Source of the DNA: an uncultured Bacteroidales bacterium
Lineage (GTDB): Bacteria; Bacteroidota; Bacteroidia; Bacteroidales; Muribaculaceae
Direction of reading: 5' to 3'
Length of the DNA: 64,000 bases
Assembly: GCA_946412245.1 (NCBI GenBank)
Contig: CAMKGM010000004.1
Coordinates: 1-64,000, forward strand
Part shown: positions 45,556-54,642 of the stretch, one piece after another
Numbering within the stretch: the stretch's first letter is position 1
Layout of the letters: the number at the start of each line of letters is the position of its first letter
Position numbers and translations under genes: made by a program
The notes under the pieces: generated by a model
The model's database searches: none
Told to the model about the DNA's origin: nothing
Seen by the model: the letters and a program-made list of their open reading frames with translations, nothing else

Positions 45556-45587
45556 CAAAATTAAATTATTATTGCTAACTTTACAAA
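45556..45587. promoter_or_regulatory. Divergent promoters between rel and DUF4301
   Basis: On the minus strand TTG (45587-45585), 21 bases, TAATTTTG (45563-45556) faces rel. On the plus strand TAACTTTA (45576-45583), one base off the consensus, faces the DUF4301 gene. The two promoters overlap. Confidence 0.55.
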
Positions 45588-45631
45588 ATAATTGCCACTT
45601 CTTTGAAATTTTTAATAAAACGACATACACC

Positions 45632-47155
45632 ATGTTCAACGAAAAAGACCTTCAATTACTGCAACAAAAAGGCATCTCGCAAGATACCATTCAGCAGCAG
45701 CTTCGACGATTTGAGAAAGGTTTCCCCTATCTCAAGATTGAGTGTGCCGCTACTCCCGGCAACGGCATAACAGTTCTCACCACCAAGGAGTTCAATGCCT
45801 GCACCGAACTGTGGCGCAACTATCGCGCAACCGATGGCTCCATCCTCAAATTCGTCCCGGCGTCGGGCGCTGCCAGCCGCATGTTCAAGGACATCTTTGC
45901 TTTCATCACTGCCGGAAAGGCTCAACCTGAAACCGACTTCGAAAAACAATTCTTTGCACAGATTCAGAATTTCGCCTTCCACGACTTGCTCAACCAGGCT
46001 TGCCAGCGACTGCACGGAAAGTCCATACAGCAACTCATTGACGACGGCCGATTTACCGACGTGGCACAAGCCTTGCTCTCGCCCGAGGGCCTCAACTATG
46101 GTGCCATGCCCAAGGCCCTGCTCCAGTTCCACAAAACCACGGTTAAGGCTACACGCACGCCTCTTGAAGAGCATCTTGAAGAAGGCGCGCAATATGCCGC
46201 CGACTGCAACCGGAATGTCAACATCCACTTCACCGTTTCGCCCGAGCACCGCGATGCTTTCCAACGGCTCATTGACAAGCAAGTGCCCCGGCTTGAGAAG
46301 GTGTGGGGCGTCAAGTTCCACGTCACCATGAGCGAGCAGATGCCTGCCACCGACACTATTGCCGTCGACATGAACAACGCGCCTTATCGCGACGATGACG
46401 GCAACCTGCTCTTCCGCCCGGCAGGGCACGGTGCGCTCATCGAGAACCTTAACGCACAACCCCAGCAAGTGGTCTTTGTTAAGAACATCGACAACGTAGT
46501 GCCTACACGTCTGCGCGCCGAGACCATTCGCTACAAGAAAGCACTCGCAGGCTACCTGCTCATGATTCAGAACAAAATCGCTTCATTCTTGAACACGCTC
46601 GAACACGGCACTCCATCGCGCAAGCAGCTTGACACCATGCTCCACTTCCTCGAGAACACATTGAGCACAAAATTTCCCGCAACCGCACAGATGGACGACA
46701 AGCAACTTGCCGACTATCTGTTCAAGAAATTCAACCGCCCCATCAGGGTGTGCGGCATGGTCAAGAACGAAGGCGAACCCGGTGGAGGTCCCTACCTGGC
46801 CTACAATCCCGACGGCAGCTGCTCACCGCAGATTCTCGAGGCCGCCCAAATCAACCCCGATGACGCTCGCTCAGTTGACATCATGCGCTCCGGCACACAC
46901 TTCAACCCCGTTGACCTCGTTTGCTACCTGCACGACTACAAGGGACAGCCTTTCGATCTCAAACAATTCGTCGACCCCGACACAGGGCTCATCAGCCTCA
47001 AGTCAAAGAATGGTGTCGACATCAAGGCGCTTGAACTGCCCGGATTGTGGAACGGCTCCATGAGCGACTGGAATACCGCCTTCGTCGAAGTTCCCGCAGC
47101 CACATTCAATCCGGTCAAGACGGTCAACGACCTTCTGCGCAAGCAACATCAGTAA
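45632..47155 (+). CDS. DUF4301 family protein
   Basis: A 507-residue soluble protein. The N-terminal MFNEKDLQLLQQKGIS, the segments PASGAASRMFKD and VCGMVKNEGEPGGGPY, and the overall length match DUF4301, common in Bacteroidota. Motifs such as FVPASGAASRMFK and the late NEGEPGGGP resemble sugar nucleotidyltransferase-like folds, but I cannot name a reaction. The ATG at 45632 is used because the longer frame from 45572 overlaps the promoter. It is followed 41 bases later by a thioredoxin gene without a promoter of its own. Confidence 0.87.
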   Translation: MFNEKDLQLLQQKGISQDTIQQQLRRFEKGFPYLKIECAATPGNGITVLTTKEFNACTELWRNYRATDGSILKFVPASGAASRMFKDIFAFITAGKAQPETDFEKQFFAQIQNFAFHDLLNQACQRLHGKSIQQLIDDGRFTDVAQALLSPEGLNYGAMPKALLQFHKTTVKATRTPLEEHLEEGAQYAADCNRNVNIHFTVSPEHRDAFQRLIDKQVPRLEKVWGVKFHVTMSEQMPATDTIAVDMNNAPYRDDDGNLLFRPAGHGALIENLNAQPQQVVFVKNIDNVVPTRLRAETIRYKKALAGYLLMIQNKIASFLNTLEHGTPSRKQLDTMLHFLENTLSTKFPATAQMDDKQLADYLFKKFNRPIRVCGMVKNEGEPGGGPYLAYNPDGSCSPQILEAAQINPDDARSVDIMRSGTHFNPVDLVCYLHDYKGQPFDLKQFVDPDTGLISLKSKNGVDIKALELPGLWNGSMSDWNTAFVEVPAATFNPVKTVNDLLRKQHQ

Positions 47156-47196
47156 TCACCAAACCTAAAAATTATCACATCTTTAATATTATCAAC

Positions 47197-47685
47197 ATGA
47201 AGAAACTCAGCATCATCGCAGCACTGCTGCTCATCACAACCACCGCCACCTGCGCGCAAAAGCAAGACAGCAAAACCGTCGCCACGCAATCAGCTAACGC
47301 GACTGAACAAACGGTCGATGCCAACGCCGGTAAGGTCGTTGAAATCGACCAGCAACAGTTCAGCCAACTCATCGCCGACATCAATGCCGACGACTGGAAA
47401 TTCTTGGGCAAACGGCCTGCAGTGGTCGACTTTAACGCCACTTGGTGCGGACCTTGCCGTCAGCTCGCTCCCATTCTCGATGAACTGGCACAGCAATACA
47501 GCGGACAAGTCGACTTCTACAGCATTGACATCGACAAAAACCGCGAACTCGCGCAGGCTCTTGGCATTCAGGGAATACCTTTCCTCATCATTTGCCCCAC
47601 CACGGGCGAGCCAAATGCCATCGTAGGTCTCCAGCCAAAGGACACGCTTGAGCAAGCCATTCAGGGCATTATCAACACAAAATAA
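47197..47685 (+). CDS. Exported thioredoxin-like protein
   Basis: A 162-residue protein with an N-terminal signal peptide (MKKLSIIAALLLITTTATCAQ), a linker of about 35 residues, and a thioredoxin domain with active site WCGPC (ATWCGPCRQLAPIL) and the cis-proline loop GIQGIPF. A periplasmic disulfide-exchange role is likely. The cysteine at the end of the signal peptide might be a weak lipobox (ATC). The start at 47197 is chosen over a longer frame that runs back into DUF4301. Confidence 0.92.
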   Translation: MKKLSIIAALLLITTTATCAQKQDSKTVATQSANATEQTVDANAGKVVEIDQQQFSQLIADINADDWKFLGKRPAVVDFNATWCGPCRQLAPILDELAQQYSGQVDFYSIDIDKNRELAQALGIQGIPFLIICPTTGEPNAIVGLQPKDTLEQAIQGIINTK

Positions 47686-47706
47686 TCTGAAAATAATCCC
47701 GCAAAA

Positions 47707-47738
47707 TTTGCACAATCCACAAATAGTCACTAACTTTG
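47707..47738 (+). promoter_or_regulatory. Promoter of the rpsF-rpsR-rplI operon
   Basis: TTTG at 47707-47710, exactly 20 bases, then TAACTTTG at 47731-47738: an essentially perfect Bacteroidota promoter. The leader is about 50 bases and AT-rich. Confidence 0.85.
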
Positions 47739-47795
47739 CACCGCTTTTTGCAAAATTAGCGACTATTTTTATTCATTTTATTAATTTAAATTTTT

Positions 47796-48233
47796 ATGAA
47801 TCATTACGAAACCGTTTTCATTTTGACTCCCGTTTTGTCTGAACCTCAGATGAAGGAAGCGGTAGAAAAATTCAAAGGTATCCTCACCGACAATGGTGCT
47901 ACCATCGTTAACGAGGAGAACTGGGGCATGCGCAAGCTCGCTTATCCCATCCAAAAGAAGTCAACCGGCTTCTACACACTCATTGAATTCGATGGCGAAC
48001 CCACCATCGTTAAAACCCTCGAAACCGCGTTCCGCCGCGACGAGAAAGTGCTCCGTTTCTTGACTTTCCATCTCGACAAGTTTGCTCACGAGTACGCTAT
48101 CAAGAGAAGAACCCTCAAGAAATCGGCTCCTCAAGTAGTCGAGCAGCAGGAACCCGAGGCCGCTCAAGAGGCTGCCCCCGAAGCTCCCGCACAGAACGAG
48201 GCTAATGAACAAGTTGAAGTTAATAACGATTAA
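47796..48233 (+). CDS. rpsF: 30S ribosomal protein bS6
   Basis: A 145-residue protein with the bS6 core ([16 protein letters not shown] at the start, [20 protein letters not shown] in the middle) and an extended acidic Glu/Ala-rich tail of about 40 residues ([13 protein letters not shown]). It pairs with bS18 on the small-subunit platform. It is the first gene of the conserved rpsF-rpsR-rplI operon. Confidence 0.98.
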   Translation: MNHYETVFILTPVLSEPQMKEAVEKFKGILTDNGATIVNEENWGMRKLAYPIQKKSTGFYTLIEFDGEPTIVKTLETAFRRDEKVLRFLTFHLDKFAHEYAIKRRTLKKSAPQVVEQQEPEAAQEAAPEAPAQNEANEQVEVNND

Positions 48234-48238
48234 TCATT

Positions 48239-48245
48239 AAGGAGG
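48239..48245 (+). promoter_or_regulatory. Strong Shine-Dalgarno sequence before rpsR
   Basis: AAGGAGG with an 8-base spacer to the rpsR ATG at 48254. Other starts in the window lack such a sequence, as expected in Bacteroidota. Confidence 0.85.
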
Positions 48246-48253
48246 ATTTTATC

Positions 48254-48523
48254 ATGGCACAGACTCAATCTGAAATTCGCTATCTCACTCCGCTGTCAGT
48301 GGACACCAAGAAGAAGAAATATTGCCGTTTCAAACGCAGCGGCATCAAGTACATCGACTACAAGGACCCCGAATTCCTCAAGAAATTCTTGAACGAACAA
48401 GGCAAAATCCTGCCTCGTCGCATCACCGGAACCTCGCTCAAGTTCCAGCGCCGTGTGGCCAAGGCCGTTAAGCGCGCTCGCCACCTCGCTATGCTTCCCT
48501 ACGTGACCGATTTGATGAAATAA
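48254..48523 (+). CDS. rpsR: 30S ribosomal protein bS18
   Basis: An 89-residue basic protein with the bS18 core ([46 protein letters not shown]). It binds bS6 at the small-subunit platform near the 3' end of 16S rRNA. It lies 20 bases after rpsF and is preceded by a full Shine-Dalgarno sequence. Confidence 0.98.
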   Translation: MAQTQSEIRYLTPLSVDTKKKKYCRFKRSGIKYIDYKDPEFLKKFLNEQGKILPRRITGTSLKFQRRVAKAVKRARHLAMLPYVTDLMK

Positions 48524-48534
48524 CTTTAATTTTT

Positions 48535-48540
48535 GGAGGA
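48535..48540 (+). promoter_or_regulatory. Shine-Dalgarno sequence before rplI
   Basis: GGAGGA with a 10-base spacer to the ATG at 48551. It supports 48551 as the start; a GTG/ATG-type start at 48533 would lie on top of it. Confidence 0.75.
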
Positions 48541-48550
48541 ATACATCATT

Positions 48551-48994
48551 ATGAAGATTATATTGAAAGAAAACGTCACTAACCTTGGATACAAGGACGA
48601 CGTCGTTGAAGTTAAGAACGGATACGCTCGCAACTACCTCATCCCCCAGGGGAAAGCTATTCTCGCTACTGAGTCTGCACTCAAGGTGCTTGCCGAGAAC
48701 CAGCGCCAGCGCGCTCACAAAATCGCTAAAATCAAGGCCGACGCCGAGGCTATCGCTGCTTCGCTGCAGGATGTCTCGCTCACCATTCCCGCCAAGACCA
48801 GTGCCACCGGCACCATCTTCGGTTCTGTGGGCCCCATCCAAATCGCTGAAGAGCTCGAGAAACTCGGTCACAACATCGACCGCAAGATTATCATCATCAA
48901 GAATGCTGTCAAGGAAGTGGGTAACTATACCGCTACCATCGACCTGCATAAAGAAGTTAAGGTAGAAATTCCATTCCAAGTAGTAGCAGAATAA
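48551..48994 (+). CDS. rplI: 50S ribosomal protein bL9
   Basis: A 147-residue protein beginning MKIILKENVTNLGYKDD, with the bL9 N-terminal signature (VEVKNGYARNYLIPQGKA), the long connecting helix and the C-terminal domain (GTIFGSVGPIQIAEEL). It is the last gene of the rpsF operon, 27 bases after rpsR, and is followed by a strong terminator. Confidence 0.98.
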   Translation: MKIILKENVTNLGYKDDVVEVKNGYARNYLIPQGKAILATESALKVLAENQRQRAHKIAKIKADAEAIAASLQDVSLTIPAKTSATGTIFGSVGPIQIAEELEKLGHNIDRKIIIIKNAVKEVGNYTATIDLHKEVKVEIPFQVVAE

Positions 48995-49824
48995 GTCTGG
49001 GGAGAATTTATTACAATGGAATTTCTCGTGGTGCGCCGGGACTCCGGCGCACCTTTTTTTACCCTACCCCAAGACTCTACTGCCATTTTGATCCGATTTG
49101 CATGAATTCTGAGGGCGTTGCAAAGTTACAAGTAAATTTCAGCAGGAGTGAAAAACACTATACTGTCGCTGTTGAAGTTCCTCAATGTTGAGAAAAGCTT
49201 CAATGCTCTTCGAGCACCGCACACCGGCCTGGCGGCCGACTCATGCTTTGAAGTTTTCTCGAGCACTTTGTGGTTCGAGGCACAACCATAAGTCGCTGTT
49301 TTTGACCAAGCTGCGCACCTCTTCGAGGTTGCAATGTTGGGGTGAGTGTTGATGCCTAACGGCACCGCACGCCACTTCGTGACTCGTGCTTCAACATCAC
49401 CCCGAGCACTTCGTGGTTGCATGGTCTTACGCACAAGGTCGGGTCTCCGACCCGCTTGACCTCATCGAGGTCATTTTTACTTTTGATACAGTTTCTCTTT
49501 GACTGTGGTTTAGCAACCGTCGCTCGCTTTTTCACATCTATAATGCCATCAGGCATACACCTACCATAACCCGACCACCGAAAACCGTTAAACTTTACTA
49601 AAATTACAAGAAATTTAGACTAAACACACCTATAAATAATAGGAAATCAGTAATTTTGCTTGATTTTTTGCGTAATTGACATGAAGTGCTAACCCGGCAG
49701 ATAGAGAAAAGTGATTAGTATGACATGGTGCAATTTATGAATAAGCAAAAATCAAACCATTAACAGATAATCATAACTAACTGAAATTTAATAATTTAAT
49801 AATAATCTTATTTTTTTTACGACA
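48995..49824. other. Long intergenic region with terminator, degenerate repeats and promoter
   Basis: After the operon terminator, 49126-49560 carries a degenerate repeated element. A block containing GAGCACTTTGTGGTT near 49259 recurs as GAGCACTTCGTGGTT near 49410, each preceded by a GACTC[AG]TGCTT stretch about 30 bases earlier, and GGTCGGGTCTCCGACCCG (49438-49455) is a perfect palindrome-like hairpin. Short open frames here on the minus strand are low-quality and repeat one another. From 49590 the sequence is AT-rich and holds a -7 box TAATTTTG (49651-49658) for the large gene at 49825. No gene is supported. Confidence 0.6.
49030..49060 (+). terminator. Rho-independent terminator after rplI
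   Basis: A perfect 10-base-pair GC-rich stem (49030-49039 with 49044-49053), loop GACT, then seven T. Confidence 0.95.
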
Positions 49825-52800
49825 ATGAGAAAAGCTACTTTCTTTGCGATGACCCTCATCATTTCGATGCTTGCCTTCGCCGTGCGCGCGCAAGCACCGC
49901 AAGCCGGTGTCTATCGCATTCAGAATGTCGGTGGCAACAGCTATGTTAAAGTCACCGGAAAGTACGATGCCCAGCTCGTCTCTTCTCAGTCTGCCGCCAG
50001 CTACATCAGCATCGGCATCGAGAAGAAACTCCCTGACGGCACCTACAAGGTCAACTCATTGGCTTCGACCTATGGCGACGAAAACACCCCCGTCGAAGTC
50101 TATGACTACATCACCAAGGCTCTCACCCTCGGTGAAATCGAACTCCGACGCGAGCTCAGCACCTCGTCCGAGGAGCATATCCAGCAAGCTATTGCCCGCA
50201 TGCATGAGCTCGTTCAAGAAAACGCATTCATGCGACTTGGCATCGTCGACGGACAAGCCGACACCTACTATGCTATCGCTGTCCTGCCCACCATCCCCGA
50301 TGACGTGGTTGCAGTTTGGAAGGCAAAGAAGAACCCTGACGGCAAATATGTGTCAACCGTCACTGGTGGCAACACCATGTGGGACTGGTGCATTGACATC
50401 GTCTATCGCTACCTCGATGAGCACAGCGGTGTAGGCGGAACCAATGCCGCTCTCGCCTCCAAGATTCGCAACAACCTCAAGAACATCAAGGAGGGACACA
50501 CCTACATGCTCACCGTTGATCCCGACGGCTCGTTCGGCTACATCGACACCGAAGGCGCTCTCACCAGCACCAACAACCGCGCTTGGTGGAAGCTCACCCC
50601 CAAGGTGAACACCGACAACGTGAAAGACGGTACTTACAAGATCCACAACCTCGGCACCGACAAGTGGGTCTCCATCAAGAGCAAATACTACGCTAAACCC
50701 GATGCCGAAGAGGCCGCTGCCAGCGACATCCGCATCACCTTTGACGGCGAAGCCTACGGCGGACAGAAGATCATCAACCTGGGCGGAACAGCCCCTGACG
50801 GCACCAACATCGACATCTATGAGTATGTCAAGAAGGCCATCTTCATCGGCAAGACCGCTATCTACAACGTTCTCACGCAAGGCAACGGCGTTAATCCCGC
50901 CAGCCCCGAAAACATCGCCTACGCGCAAGACTTCATGGAAACCTTTGTCAAGGACAACGCCTTCATGTGCATGAAGCCCGTGCCCGACAAGGACGACGCG
51001 GTCTACGCTTACGCTTACATTCCTCACATTCCTCAGGAAGTAATCTATCAGATGAAGAGCCACGGCGCAATCGACGATGAATCTGAAGAAGCCGCATGGC
51101 AGTACGGCGTGAACTACGTCAAGCAATACCTCCAGGGTGGCACCGACAACACGCTCAAGACTTACATCCTGGCCAACATCGACAAGATTCGTCCGGGTGT
51201 TACCTATTACCTCAGTGCTCATCCCACCGACGGCACCTTCGACTTCGCACCCGAGACCGCTACCGACGCTCAGGCCGCTGCCGACCTCACCGACAAGCAC
51301 TTCCAGTGGGGCTTTGATGTGGAAGATGTTGAGGACGACAACCTCACCTCGGGCACTTACAAGGTGCGCAACGTCGAGTACAAGAACTACGTTCGCGTCA
51401 CCGACAAATACTACGCTAAACCCGATGCCACCGAGGAGGAAGCCTCCGAAATTCACATCACCTTCGCCGGCAAACTCGATGACGGCTCTTACAAGGTCAC
51501 TAACCTCTCCTCAACCTACACCGATGCCAACGGCAAGGAGCAGGTAGTTGACATCCGTTCTTACATCGACAAGGCCATCAAGCTCGGCAAGGTCGCCATC
51601 GCTGCCGTTCTGAGCGGCGAAGACCCCCATGTTCACGTGGCTGATCCCGATAACATCAAGTATGCACAGCAATATCTCGAAGACTTTGTCAACGAGAACG
51701 CCTACATGCGCATCATGCCCGTGGCCGGCACCAACTATGTCTACGCCATCGCCACCATCCCCGAGATTCCCGACGAAGTGGTTGAGCAAATGTACAACCA
51801 CGGCGCTATCACCGCGAATACCAAAGAGGCCGCTTGGCAGTACGGCGTTGACTATGTCATGAACTACCTCAACACCCACGGTACCAACAGCACCCTCGCC
51901 AGCTACGTGAGAAACAACCTGCCTAAGATTAAGCAGGGTCACACCTACTACCTGAGCGAGGATTCCGACAACACCTTCGGTTATGTCGATGCCGAGCAGT
52001 TCTCGACAACCGACCGCACCATCCAGTGGGGCATTGACATCGAGCAAGAAGACCAGCCCATTGAGAGCGACTTCTACAAGATTCACAACGTGGGCAACGA
52101 CCGCTACGTCAAGATTGAAGGCAAGTACTACGCTCGCCCCAATGTTGAAGACAAGGAAGACGCAACTCCCATCTACGTCACCTTCGACGGACAACTCGAG
52201 GACGGCTCTTACAAGATTACCAACCTCTCAGGCGACAACCAGGATATCCAAGAATACATCCAGCACGCCATTGAACTCGGTGAGGGTGTGCTTCGTGCCG
52301 CTCTCCCCAACTCCAGCGAAGCCAATATCAACAGGGCTATCAAGGCCATGACCGACTTCATCAACGAGAACGCCTACATGCGCGTGCGTCCCGTCCCCGG
52401 TGAAGACTCGGCTTATTACGCCTATGTCGTGCTGCCCACCGTGCCCGACAACATTGTCAACGAGTGGCGCAAGAAATATCCCAACTACAACGGCACCATG
52501 CGCGATTGGGCAGTCGAGAAAGTAAAGGAATATCTCAAAGAGCCCGGCAACAACACCAACGGCAAACTCAAGGCAATGGTGCTCAACAACATTGACCGTC
52601 TGTACGAGGGTCACACCTACTACCTCCGTGCCGATCAGGACTACACCTTCGGCATTGGCGACGCCACCATTGGCGAGGTCGACCTCTCTAACCGCTACTA
52701 CTGGTGGGGCTTTGCCGACGCTATTACCGGCGAACCCGCTTCTGGTTACTACCGCATCCGCAACGCCAAGGGCGTCGGCGACAAGATGTATGTCAATGTA

Positions 52801-54576
52801 ACCGGCACCTTCCAGGCTAAACCCGACAAGACCATCGACGAGGCCAAGTCTCTCGCCGGTTCGGTCATCTACGTGGGCATGGGCAAGTCAAATAAGACTA
52901 CCGCCTTCCCCGTCGACACACTCCGTTCGCAGGGTGTCAATGTGGGCGACTACATGCTGCTCTTCAACGACATTCTCGCAGTTATCGCCGAGACCGGCAC
53001 CGAGGTCATTACCGACAAGCTTGAGAACGACCCGGCATTTGCCAACTATAAGAAGTACGCCGGCATGGTTGAGCCTCTGGTACAGACACTGCTCAGCTCC
53101 ATCGACCTCACGCTCTATAGCCGCTCAACGCTCACCGCTGAGGGCAAACCGGCTTACACACTCGAAGTCAACATACCTGACCTGGCTGAGTATTGCGACC
53201 TCGCTAACGACGCGCTCACCATCATGGGCAAGTCCAAAGATGAACTCGTCAACAAGCTCAAACAATTGGAGGCCAGTGCCACCGGTGGAATGAAAAAAAT
53301 CTATAACATCGCTTGGCGCACGGCACAATACCTCGACGATCCTCAGGAAATGTGGAACAAGCTCCGCGAGAATGCGAAGCCCTACATCCAGAGCTACTTC
53401 ATCGACCAGGGTCTCGCTCCTTCACTCGGACAACTCGTTCTCAACAGCATCGACCGCATTGACTACGGCACCACTTACTGTCTGAAGCAGGATGCCGACG
53501 GTTCATTCGGCTTCGACAGCAAGCAGAACGTGGGCAATGACGATGCCGCTAAGTGGGTGCTCGAGCCCTTCAATGAGCAGGATCCCAACTACGACGCTGA
53601 AACTTATGTACCCTTCTTCGTCAAGGCCGACATGGATCAGGCTACTGTTAGCACTACCGGTGACCATGGCACAACCGGCAATACAACGGCCGGCGAGACC
53701 TACTACTACACCACCGGTTACTTTGACTTTGATGCACAGATTGAGAATAACGACGATTTCAGCATCTACACCGTTTCTGAGACTAATCGTGTTGACCACG
53801 CCAACACCGGTTCAAACACCAATAGTCCCTACTACGGCAAGACTTTCGTCTACTATCTCGCTACGCTCGCTCCGGTGAGTGGCGATGTGATTCCCGCTCA
53901 AACGCCCGTTGTCATCCGTTGCGCCACCGCACCCGCTGAGGCCGACGAACCCGGATTCAACATCAATATCCGACCCATCGGCAAGCCCGAGCATCCCGCT
54001 GTGGAAACCGGCGACTTCTCTGAGCTCAAAGAAGAGATTAGAGCCCTTCTGAGACAGAAACTGGGTCTTGACACCAATGTTGCAGGTGCTCCCCGCCGTG
54101 TCATCTCCAATACCACCGACAACAATCTATTAGTAGGTTCATTCCTCGGCGATAAGGTTGAATCTGGTCAAGAGAACAATTATCTTGAATTGTCGAACAA
54201 GACCAAGACTGAGGATTTGGAATCAGGAGATATTATCCTCAATATGGGCGGCCTCGGTATGTGGAAGAACAATGTGACTGAACTTGAAGGCAATAAGGCT
54301 TACTTGAAAGGTGTTGAGGACAACAAAGTCCAAGCTAATTTCCATTACGATACCACCTTTGAAGAAGGTACCGTTGGCGATGCTCCCGGCTACATCTTCC
54401 AGTTCGAAGATGGCACCATGACCGCTGTTAAGGACATTACTGCCACTAAGACAGTCAAGTCGGTTCGCTACTACAACGTGGCCGGCATCGAAAGCACACA
54501 GCCCTTCGATGGCATCAACATTGTAGTAACCACATTTACTGATGGCACCAAGTCTACAGTAAAAATACTTAAATAA
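49825..54576 (+). CDS. Large secreted protein with five ~240-residue tandem repeats and T9SS-like tail
   Basis: A 1583-residue protein with signal peptide (ending AVRAQA). Five tandem units begin near residues 28, 269, 510, 749 and 974 with a Y-[RK]-[IV]-x-N core (GVYRIQNVGG, GTYKIHNLGT, GTYKVRNVEY, DFYKIHNVGN, GYYRIRNAKG). The first four share a KYYAKPDA-like step, an NAYMRxxPV segment, an IPxIPDxVV segment and a GHTYYL segment; the fifth is diverged. Residues about 1250-1480 are unlike the repeats. The tail (VRYYNVAGIESTQPFDG, then a TFTDGT segment ending KILK) looks like a T9SS sorting domain. I do not recognise the repeat family; the short opening resembles the start of ricin-like beta-trefoil modules, but this is a guess. 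C-ending codon use suggests high expression. Confidence 0.85.
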   Translation: MRKATFFAMTLIISMLAFAVRAQAPQAGVYRIQNVGGNSYVKVTGKYDAQLVSSQSAASYISIGIEKKLPDGTYKVNSLASTYGDENTPVEVYDYITKALTLGEIELRRELSTSSEEHIQQAIARMHELVQENAFMRLGIVDGQADTYYAIAVLPTIPDDVVAVWKAKKNPDGKYVSTVTGGNTMWDWCIDIVYRYLDEHSGVGGTNAALASKIRNNLKNIKEGHTYMLTVDPDGSFGYIDTEGALTSTNNRAWWKLTPKVNTDNVKDGTYKIHNLGTDKWVSIKSKYYAKPDAEEAAASDIRITFDGEAYGGQKIINLGGTAPDGTNIDIYEYVKKAIFIGKTAIYNVLTQGNGVNPASPENIAYAQDFMETFVKDNAFMCMKPVPDKDDAVYAYAYIPHIPQEVIYQMKSHGAIDDESEEAAWQYGVNYVKQYLQGGTDNTLKTYILANIDKIRPGVTYYLSAHPTDGTFDFAPETATDAQAAADLTDKHFQWGFDVEDVEDDNLTSGTYKVRNVEYKNYVRVTDKYYAKPDATEEEASEIHITFAGKLDDGSYKVTNLSSTYTDANGKEQVVDIRSYIDKAIKLGKVAIAAVLSGEDPHVHVADPDNIKYAQQYLEDFVNENAYMRIMPVAGTNYVYAIATIPEIPDEVVEQMYNHGAITANTKEAAWQYGVDYVMNYLNTHGTNSTLASYVRNNLPKIKQGHTYYLSEDSDNTFGYVDAEQFSTTDRTIQWGIDIEQEDQPIESDFYKIHNVGNDRYVKIEGKYYARPNVEDKEDATPIYVTFDGQLEDGSYKITNLSGDNQDIQEYIQHAIELGEGVLRAALPNSSEANINRAIKAMTDFINENAYMRVRPVPGEDSAYYAYVVLPTVPDNIVNEWRKKYPNYNGTMRDWAVEKVKEYLKEPGNNTNGKLKAMVLNNIDRLYEGHTYYLRADQDYTFGIGDATIGEVDLSNRYYWWGFADAITGEPASGYYRIRNAKGVGDKMYVNVTGTFQAKPDKTIDEAKSLAGSVIYVGMGKSNKTTAFPVDTLRSQGVNVGDYMLLFNDILAVIAETGTEVITDKLENDPAFANYKKYAGMVEPLVQTLLSSIDLTLYSRSTLTAEGKPAYTLEVNIPDLAEYCDLANDALTIMGKSKDELVNKLKQLEASATGGMKKIYNIAWRTAQYLDDPQEMWNKLRENAKPYIQSYFIDQGLAPSLGQLVLNSIDRIDYGTTYCLKQDADGSFGFDSKQNVGNDDAAKWVLEPFNEQDPNYDAETYVPFFVKADMDQATVSTTGDHGTTGNTTAGETYYYTTGYFDFDAQIENNDDFSIYTVSETNRVDHANTGSNTNSPYYGKTFVYYLATLAPVSGDVIPAQTPVVIRCATAPAEADEPGFNINIRPIGKPEHPAVETGDFSELKEEIRALLRQKLGLDTNVAGAPRRVISNTTDNNLLVGSFLGDKVESGQENNYLELSNKTKTEDLESGDIILNMGGLGMWKNNVTELEGNKAYLKGVEDNKVQANFHYDTTFEEGTVGDAPGYIFQFEDGTMTAVKDITATKTVKSVRYYNVAGIESTQPFDGINIVVTTFTDGTKSTVKILK
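49906..53560 (+). repeat. Five-fold internal coding repeat of about 720 bases
   Basis: Units start near 49906, 50629, 51352, 52069 and 52744. Spacings of 723, 723, 717 and 675 bases keep the frame. Units 2 and 3 (and partly 4) are the most alike, as expected from repeated unequal duplication. Confidence 0.85.
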
Positions 54577-54594
54577 ATTTGCTTATCATTAACA

Positions 54595-54632
54595 CAAGGG
54601 TAGGCACATATTATAGCCTACCCTTGTTATTA
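54595..54632 (+). terminator. Rho-independent terminator after the five-repeat protein gene
   Basis: A perfect 11-base-pair stem (54595-54605 with 54616-54626) and a 10-base AT-rich loop, then TTATTATA. Confidence 0.82.
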
Positions 54633-54642
54633 TATTGTTAAA

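Noticed and set aside
49016-49105. 29-codon frame starting ATG at 49016 after a GGGGAGA stretch
   Set aside because: It runs through the rplI terminator stem and has no plausible product.
49126-49556. Overlapping small minus-strand open frames in the 830-base gap
   Set aside because: They are composed of degenerate repeats, have no promoter and look like non-coding repeat sequence.
50353-51456. 367-codon minus-strand open frame in the five-repeat protein gene
   Set aside because: It is the complement of the repeated coding sequence and repeats with the same period; similar frames recur in units 3 and 4.
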